Below are positions 57,578 to 64,000 of a stretch of DNA of 64,000 nt, in pieces. The stretch covers positions 1,190,100-1,254,099 of the forward strand of contig NW_025064883.1 in assembly GCF_019112545.1 (NCBI RefSeq), in the 5' to 3' direction. The stretch is from Guyanagaster necrorhizus. Taxonomy: Eukaryota; Basidiomycota; Agaricomycetes; Agaricales; Physalacriaceae. The notes under the pieces were generated by a model that had not been told where the DNA came from, did no database searches, and saw only the letters and a list, made by a program, of their open reading frames with translations. The position numbers and the translations under genes were made by a program. Numbering within the stretch: the stretch's first letter is position 1; every line of letters starts with the position of its first letter.

Positions 57578-59715
57578 TCAGAAATTTTGGCGCGACGATA
57601 GGTCAATCAGAACATACCCCTTGCAGTAATCATTTGATGATGTGGGCCAACAAGAAAGATAGCGACACCAGGAGCACGCTTGGGTAGACTCTGTGAGGAC
57701 CGTCTAATACTTGAGAGAACAGAATACTTACCGGCGTAAGGATCTGATTTGTAGAAATTCCTCGTAAGAACTACGAAGAGGACAATCACCAATGGAATGG
57801 AGATGATACGAAAGCACCACATTATCAATTTATGGCGTCTAGTGATACTTATGACGGGATAGAATGTGGTTCCGACCAACAGTCCCATCAAAAATCCTCC
57901 CAGGTGAGCTACATTCGATTTCAGTTTTCATTACAAGTCACGAGTGAATCAGTCCAATCCCTACCAAAGTTATCGACATCTAATATTCAGAGTGAGAAAC
58001 TAAACATCATTTTGACAGCTTTGGACGTACATGGAATGAATCCGACAGCAATACCAATAAGCAATTCAATGGTCATGAATATAAGCTGAAATGTCCGTCA
58101 GCATGATCATTTATCAAGCAAAATTTAACTTTGTTAACCTTCCTGACTGGTCTATATTGGTACTTCCAGTGGGCAAATAGATCGACCCATGTCACCTAGA
58201 GAAGACAATTAACAATCTACGTGCTGGCCACTATCCCTTGGCGTACCGCTACTGTACCGAAAATTGCTCCGCTGGCGCCTAATGAGGGTATTCCGACAAG
58301 CGCGAAATTGCCTCCTAATATGTTGCTGGGTAAAAGCATATCAGCTGTCTTCTAATGACTCTAAACGATATTCGTACCCAAAGATACCTGCACTCATGTA
58401 AGTGAAGAAAAAGCCGCCAGTACCCATTTCCCTTTCAATCTGGATTTTTTTATATAAGGTATAATAATATATCAACAAAAATCATTCGCACGCACTTGAG
58501 CAGAAAGGGTGAGCTGAGCAAACATATTCAAAAGAATATGCACAAATCCAGCGTGGAAGAAAATTGCTGTTATGAATCTAAGGACAGATCATTGGAGTGC
58601 GGGGAGAAGGAGCAGGGTAAGACGTACCGGAACCACTGATTTGGATCATCGTCAGGGAATCCTACATACCTTTGAGTGTCTACGTTTATTCGAAAATTGA
58701 GATCGGGCATACCTCCAAATCCGCAGAGCTCTTCAACGGTACACAGTATAGTGGCGGGATTAGCCGTATTGTTCATACCTTGAGAGGATGAGCATTCAAG
58801 AACGATACTCATTTGATGGATAGATGATGCTTACAGCCCATTTCCAATGTAGGAGGAACATCATCAATATATTTCATGCAAGGTGGAAATCTCGCGCCAA
58901 CATGTATGATCGCTGCTGAAGAAGGACCCAACATGTAGTTCACAGTGGGCTGTTCCGACCGTTGATTTCAGTCACCTGTGAGAAAAGAGACTAGACATAC
59001 GTGGAAAGAGACGGGAGTGCCTTGCTGCTTCCAGTTCAAGATGAGCTCGTAGATGAATGTGCAGGTCATTATGAGCGTGAGGAGCCACACTGCAATCTAT
59101 AACTATCATCAAGAGGCTAAAGAATGATGTTATTGACACACCAAGGAAGGGATATTTCTGTCGTCCGATGCCGCGTTTCTTGTCCTCTATTCTCTGTTCT
59201 ATGGGGTATCGTCCTTCGCCCAGGAATCTTGCTAATGGGCCAGCTTTCTCTGCTACAGGCTTTGCTCTTTCAGCATTATAAGGATCCGCGTATTCTTGTT
59301 GCCATGTTAGCTGATATTATTTTGCGGATCCATTATGCTCACCCAAGTCTTGGTAGTTGCCTGAACGCCCAATGTCGGCCGCATTACGCACAAGAGAATC
59401 ATTGCTGTCCTCTTGCGGATGTCGATAGAGATTATAATCTTCGTCGACGTACGTGTAGCGCTTCGAGTCAGTGTATGACACCTTGCTCCCCGTGCTCGCC
59501 CCCCGGACTAAATTTGGCTGATGCTTCTCGTCTAGTTTGGTGTGGTCGAATGCTTCGTCCATGTTGTTATATCCGTCAGAGTTTCTTCTCGTCGTTGTGG
59601 ACATGAAGGTGTCGTTGCGATGCAGTGTCGAGGATGAAGTACCCTGCGCCTCGTTGGTAGCGGTGGTCGGAGATTGATCTGTGTAGTGTACATGGGCACC
59701 CGTTCCCTCAGCCAT
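57578..59715 (-). CDS. Rhomboid-family intramembrane serine protease
   Basis: Thirteen exons: 59343-59715, 59142-59294, 59001-59089, 58835-58949, 58628-58778, 58496-58577, 58378-58439, 58247-58325, 58139-58195, 58031-58085, 57965-57979, 57732-57908, 57578-57690; 506 residues. The cytoplasmic N-terminus (about 130 residues) is polar. The rhomboid core has WFRFITAIFFHAGFVHILLNM, the nucleophile in GASGAIFG (GxSG) and the catalytic His in NFAHLGG, so the active site is intact. A Cys-rich loop (ILCTVEELCGFGG) and tail (CSWCRYLSC) are typical of secretory-pathway fungal rhomboids. Exon 11 (15 nt) encodes VDNF just before the catalytic His. Substrates unknown. Confidence 0.88.
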
Positions 59716-60006
59716 TCTGCAACAATGTGGAGGTCGACTGGTAAGTGAGAAAAACGTTGAGCGGTGTTTGCGGTGGTTCTGTTTTATGCCAAAAAGACAG
59801 ATTGCGCAGTACGAAGCAGTACTGCGTCAATTGGGGCTGTGCAACCGAGCGACGATGCTGAAACCGTTGCATGGCGGCTCCTTTATGTAAATTGCCGAAA
59901 GAAAAATTAAGAGTCCAAGCACACGACATTAAATGTGGTACTATACTGTACACGATTGAAAGTGTGGTAAATGTTGTTGGTGTGGTATCGATATGGTTTA
60001 TTCTAA

Positions 60007-63000
60007 CTAACGATCTATCGGAGTAGTATCTCCTCCATGGCTCAGTCTTCCCTTCGTTCTGCCAGAAGGTTTGCGAGTCAGCGGTGTTATATGCGTCTCA
60101 ACTTTCAGTTCTGTCTCCCCATCCTCCTCAGATGACTCAAGGTCCTCGTCGTCAAGTGTTGGTCGACCCCAACGCGAAGCCGATCTTGCTCCATCTACCC
60201 ATTTCAGTGTCCCTATCCCGACTTGTCTAACCTTTCGATGTCTCGCCCGCCACATGCAACGACTTTCCAAATTGGCGTCGTTGTCACTCCTGGAATCGGA
60301 AGTGAGAACAGAGCTCAAGCGCTTCATTTTACCGTCATCTGGAAAGGGTAGAGGTCTTGGTACCGCAGCCAACATACGGGGATTGGAGGGGAATAGTAGA
60401 GGAAGCATGTATCGTGAATCCAACAACTCTCCTAGCACTTGTGGAGGCTTCGGAGGCTCCCACGATGTGTTTCCATCGTCCTTGTCAAACAACACGTCTA
60501 TGTTCTGGTTTGGTGGCAAATCCGAAGAGTCGGAAGGAAAGGAGACCGATTGGATGGACTGATCTATGGAATCATTGAGTGACGATGAAAGACTTTCCTC
60601 GCGTTTCCGATCCTTTTCTCGCTCACTCATCTACATCCTATTGTCAGTCCCACATATATCCGCAGCATAACAAAGGGAAGAAACCTCTTTGCGCAGAGCT
60701 TCGACACCCAGCTTTACACGATGTCTTTCCCAATCCTTCTGTAGCTGCGTAAGATATTGAACACACTCATCGGTCATCCGACCCTCATTGACCTCATATT
60801 TGTAGTCGCGGACAGCCCTTTTCATCTGTAGAAGACGCTCGTCAAACCTGGACGTAAAGATGTTGTCCACAATGCTCACTTGGAGAGGATTGAGACACTT
60901 CATGGTTTGAATGGTGGCGACAAGGTTAGGGAATTCGGTAATCGATGAAAGACACTACATAAAAATCATAATTTGCGCAGAGAACTAGTAGGTACAGACA
61001 TACCTGAAGCCAGTTCAGAAGCTCCCTCACAGGAGTAAAATGGGTCTGAACTCCCCGGGCAAGCCCCATCTGACCTACCCATTCTTCAACGCTGCTTAGA
61101 TTCATACCAATCTGAACGGCTTTGGACCTAGGTGGCTATAGTCAATATCCGCGTCCATACTGCACCGCACCGCGTTACCTGCAAAGATATTTCTTGCGTG
61201 TGAGTATACGGTTGAACATCTCACCTAAGGAAATGTTAGACGAAAAACATAGAAAGGGTGTATACAGGCGTTACATGACGTCCAATACATCACCTGCGAC
61301 CACAACTGTGTGGTTAACGCCGGATTGATATCGGAGAGTGTTAGCAGGGTATGCAGAGCCGTTAAGAAGGAGATAAGGTCAGCGGGAGAAGGCGGTGGTG
61401 GAGCATCCGAAAACAGTGATTGTAAAGAGGTGGTCGACGTTGGACCCCGAGCTCGAGCAAAGCTCTGCCGCAATGATGAAAAGCCGCCTTTAGATGATGA
61501 AGTCATTGTTCCATGAGGGGCCGGAGAAGAAGGACGATGCGGACTAGGGCTCGGTGGGGAAGAAGGCGAACTCCGTGACATAGATGCATTCATGGCGGGT
61601 TGAGATTTTTTCATCCCCAGCGCACGAAAGACTGACCATTCCGACTCAAACTGTATTGAATCAAACTCGAAACCCAAGGAGGAGTAGTCAAGTAGGACAG
61701 CATCGAGCAACTGATCTACACGTCGCTCAGCAAATCGAATGATAAATACTGTAGGGAAGACTTTAATAGATAAAAGAAAGAAAGTGAAGCGTGCACACCG
61801 AACACTGAGTTGATGACTTCTTCGATGATTTCGAAAGATCCCAGCATCTCGCAAGCTTCATTGATGGAGTTGTCACACTGCATAAGATGTAGCCATAGAG
61901 TCGTGTTGTACAACCAAAAGACAAGGCAGGTGATGTCTTCGGGTTTGTTCTGAGAAATGGAATGAGCTAAATGATGTCAAGGTAAGAAGACGAGTTACAA
62001 AAAATGTCTCTTCTATGCAGTCCGTGGCACCAATAATTAAATCTTCAAGCCAGATATGATCGCAAGTCAAACACGCAAAACGTGCCAGCATATAGAGCGT
62101 GTTTGCAGGCGTGGAATCTCTGAAAGAGGGCTGAAAGTTGATGATGAGGGAGTCGAAAATTAGCGGCAGAGCTACAGGAGAGAATACGAGCATGGAGGAA
62201 TAATCTACGGGCGGCGTCTGTACGTTTCATGAGAACGGAGACTTTGGCTTCGTGAGCTTGCCACTCACAAACAAGGTCTCATCTTCAGTGTCTTCATCAC
62301 CATCGTCATCGGAGTCCGACGAAGGATTATCTGTGTCTCGTGCCCACCACTTTGAATGAACACCAAGTACTCTTCCGACGTCTTCCTGGACGTGCTTCTG
62401 CTTGCCTTTACGCTTCTCCCGCTGGTCAAACAAGTGTCTATTTTCCTCCATTCTCCCTCCTGTCCAGCCCTCGCCGCGCATAGCTTCTTCTAGGAGCAGT
62501 GCAACGTCGTCTCGTCCAGGTATAATGGAGTGGGCTGTTACGATGTCTAGAGGAGTAAGATTGCGACGCGTAACGTCAAAAGGTGAACAACCATGAGTCA
62601 TTAAGTGGGATACAAGTGTCGGAGGCGAAAGAAGGACCGCATGATGCAGCGGTGTCCAACCACCTTGTAATAGCATTAGAAATAACCAAGATTCGTAGCA
62701 GAATTTAATTCACTTTTGTCAGGACTCATGTCAGCGCCCTGCACAATAAGTAGACGGACGCATTCTTCCCTTTCTACGTCTCGTTCTGACTCGGCGCCGA
62801 AGCCGTGTATAGCCAGGCTGATGAGACCCTGGCCATCTTCATCGTGTATGCCCAAATCGACGTAGCTCTGCGCCTGCGGGTCCGACAACAAATATTGAAG
62901 GACAGATAACTCTCCAAAAATACACGACCGTGCAAGACAGTGAGCGACAAGTTCTACTTTTTGATCCGGGGTGAGGCCGGAATGCGATGAAAGGAGAACG

Positions 63001-63298
63001 GCGATATAGGCGGTCGACGGGTACAACGGGTGAAGGTCGGGTTCTGGGGAAAGGTCGAGAGATTGAAGCGACGAGGAGGGCATGGACTGCATCGATTGCA
63101 CGCGTTGCAGCGATGATGGGCGAAGGGAGGTGAGCCGAGGCCGGTCTGAGCAACCTCGAAGACTATCTCGACGTGTTCGACGACGCCAGTGCCGAGAGTT
63201 GGTTTGTGTAACGGTGTACGTATATATGGTATTTGGGTGAGCGGCCAGGGTAGGCAGCCGACGGGATCAATTAACGTGACTTGATTTCCTTCTTCCAT
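60007..63298 (-). CDS. Ankyrin and DIL (dilute) domain protein
   Basis: Exons 63155-63298, 62714-63086, 62269-62663, 61999-62217, 61799-61949, 61275-61748, 61179-61224, 61004-61127, 60685-60954, 60007-60630; 939 residues. The N-terminal half has ankyrin-type repeats (SVLQYLLSDPQ, GQGLISLAIHGFG, GGWTPLHHAVLL, NLTPLDIVTAH). The centre is a DIL domain like the class V myosin cargo-binding tail (NTLYMLARFACLTCDHIWLE, FWLYNTTLWLHLMQCDN, QLWSQVMYWTSCEMFNRILT, then IGMNLSSVEEWVGQ). The C-terminal 200 residues are disordered. Fungal proteins with this ankyrin-DIL layout exist but have no settled function; vesicle or cargo adaptor is a guess. Its start codon overlaps that of RRP15 on the other strand. 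The first intron donor (GAG|GTTGCT) is the least certain junction. Confidence 0.83.
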
Positions 63299-64000
63299 GT
63301 CGACATCTTTGCTCCTTAGAAAACGCCAACGGCTCTCAGACGACAAGCTAGCCAATGAATCCGCCGTGTCTGGCGATGACGAGCTCGCCGAGGAGTCCGG
63401 GTCAGACGACTTTGCCAGTGCATCAGACGAGAATTCCGATGATATTCAAAATCTCAAGCCACAGAAATCTCGTCAAACAAAGAAAAGGAAAATCAGAGCG
63501 ACCGCATCCTCAACGTTCGGGTCTGCTTTGCAGTCACTGCTGGGCACTGATGCCCCGTCAGCTCTTCCTTTGTCACTAAAGCCATCTGTCGCAAGAAAAC
63601 GAAATGATGAAAAGTTGGAGTCTAAGGCGAAGAAAGTTCTACAGGTGGAAAAAAAGGAGAAGGAGGATAAAGGAAGGATCAAAGATATCTATGGTGGCTG
63701 GGGTGCTGAAAGCGAGCGCGCCTTACGCAAAGTTGCTCAGCGAGGTGGTACGTCTTGTCCAAATTACTCTTCTCATTTGACATACTCAGCTGTCACAGTC
63801 GTCAAATTGTTTAATGTCATACAACTAGCTCAGGCAGACGCAACCAATGTCCAACAAGAGAAAAAAGCTGCACGAGGAAGCGGCAAACCATCCTTACCTG
63901 CGCCGGCTGCCGACAAGTCAAAAAAATCAAATGGTAAAAACCGAGACAATATCATCGGGAGAGGGAAAGAAGGTTTGATGCGTTTCTATTTACCGCCGAA
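63297..64000 (+). CDS. RRP15: RRP15-like rRNA processing protein (partial)
   Basis: Exons 63297-63747 and 63799 to beyond the right edge. RRP15 is a nucleolar protein of the pre-60S particle. The N-terminus is acidic (SGDDELAEESGSDDFASASD), followed by a Lys-rich coiled region (KLESKAKKVLQVEKKEKEDK) and the family core LRKVAQRGVVKLFNVIQLAQ, which is formed exactly across the 51-nt intron, then MRFYLPP at the edge. The acceptor GTCACAG was chosen over the nearer ACTCAG because it restores the conserved RGVVKLFN. Confidence 0.85.
   Translation, partial: MSTSLLLRKRQRLSDDKLANESAVSGDDELAEESGSDDFASASDENSDDIQNLKPQKSRQTKKRKIRATASSTFGSALQSLLGTDAPSALPLSLKPSVARKRNDEKLESKAKKVLQVEKKEKEDKGRIKDIYGGWGAESERALRKVAQRGGTSCPNYSSHLTYSAVTVVKLFNVIQLAQADATNVQQEKKAARGSGKPSLPAPAADKSKKSNGKNRDNIIGRGKEGLMRFYLPP

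Noticed and set aside
57357..57578. 73-codon minus frame with a hydrophobic end, possibly a 5' exon of the CAS1-like gene
   Set aside because: Starts inside the rhomboid stop region and could not be spliced in phase to the CAS1-like start; the ATG at 57173 already begins a good signal anchor.
1..64000. Search by eye for tRNA B-boxes, CRISPR-like arrays, LTRs and terminal inverted repeats
   Set aside because: No convincing example found; the only regular arrays are the coding repeats at 9-332 and the AT microsatellite near 45 kb.

Overview
The window reads as nuclear DNA of a filamentous basidiomycete, most likely an Agaricomycete. Genes are short, densely packed on both strands, and cut by many 45-60 nt GT-AG introns. 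The gene set is typical of such fungi: F-box/LRR-like proteins, NADPH oxidase A, a cytochrome b5-fused sphingolipid-type desaturase, a CAS1-like acyltransferase, and a mucin-like single-pass membrane protein. No tRNA, rRNA, CRISPR array, transposon or virus-derived gene was found. All gene models below were spliced by hand from the sequence, checking reading-frame phase at every junction and family motifs where they exist.

Layout. 1-600 (-): a secreted protein built of tandem Kex2-cleavable repeats, cut by the window edge. 0.9-9.4 kb: ESF1, nudC, complex I subunit NDUFA11, a BRCT/Myb RAP1-like protein, RPS16, MRPL4. 9.4-13 kb: two paralogous F-box genes, the second broken by a one-base frame problem in a C8 run. 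13-22.6 kb: RAD51, SER3, HIS7, a Pal1-type protein, a b5-desaturase, RPL13. 23.5-31 kb: a MetE-like zinc methyltransferase, a tiny candidate gene, a mucin-like membrane protein and two small conserved-looking proteins. 31-45 kb: TAF5, MAD2, NoxA, a Bck1-like MAPKKK with unusual domain order, and a 21-exon NUP155/170. 45-54 kb: RING-CH E3 ligase, mitochondrial carrier, a degenerate REX4-like exonuclease, a PPR-like protein, and STS1/Cut8. 54-64 kb: CAS1-like acyltransferase, a rhomboid protease, an ankyrin/DIL protein and RRP15 (cut by the right edge).

Functional themes are mostly housekeeping and not an operon-like cluster: ribosome biogenesis (ESF1, RRP15, RPS16, RPL13, MRPL4), chromosome maintenance and checkpoint (RAD51, RAP1-like, MAD2, TAF5), amino-acid synthesis (SER3, HIS7, MetE-like) and cell surface or signalling (NoxA, MAPKKK, Pal1, CAS1-like, rhomboid). 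Many neighbours are divergent pairs with very short shared promoters; in the extreme case (RRP15 and the DIL gene) the two start codons overlap in one CATG.

Most interesting items: the Kex2-repeat peptide precursor at the left edge; nine GC-AG introns among about 160 inferred; the MAPKKK whose tail carries a block that I remember as lying in front of the kinase in Bck1 proteins; a REX4-like protein that has lost most catalytic acids; and extreme microexons down to 7 nt.
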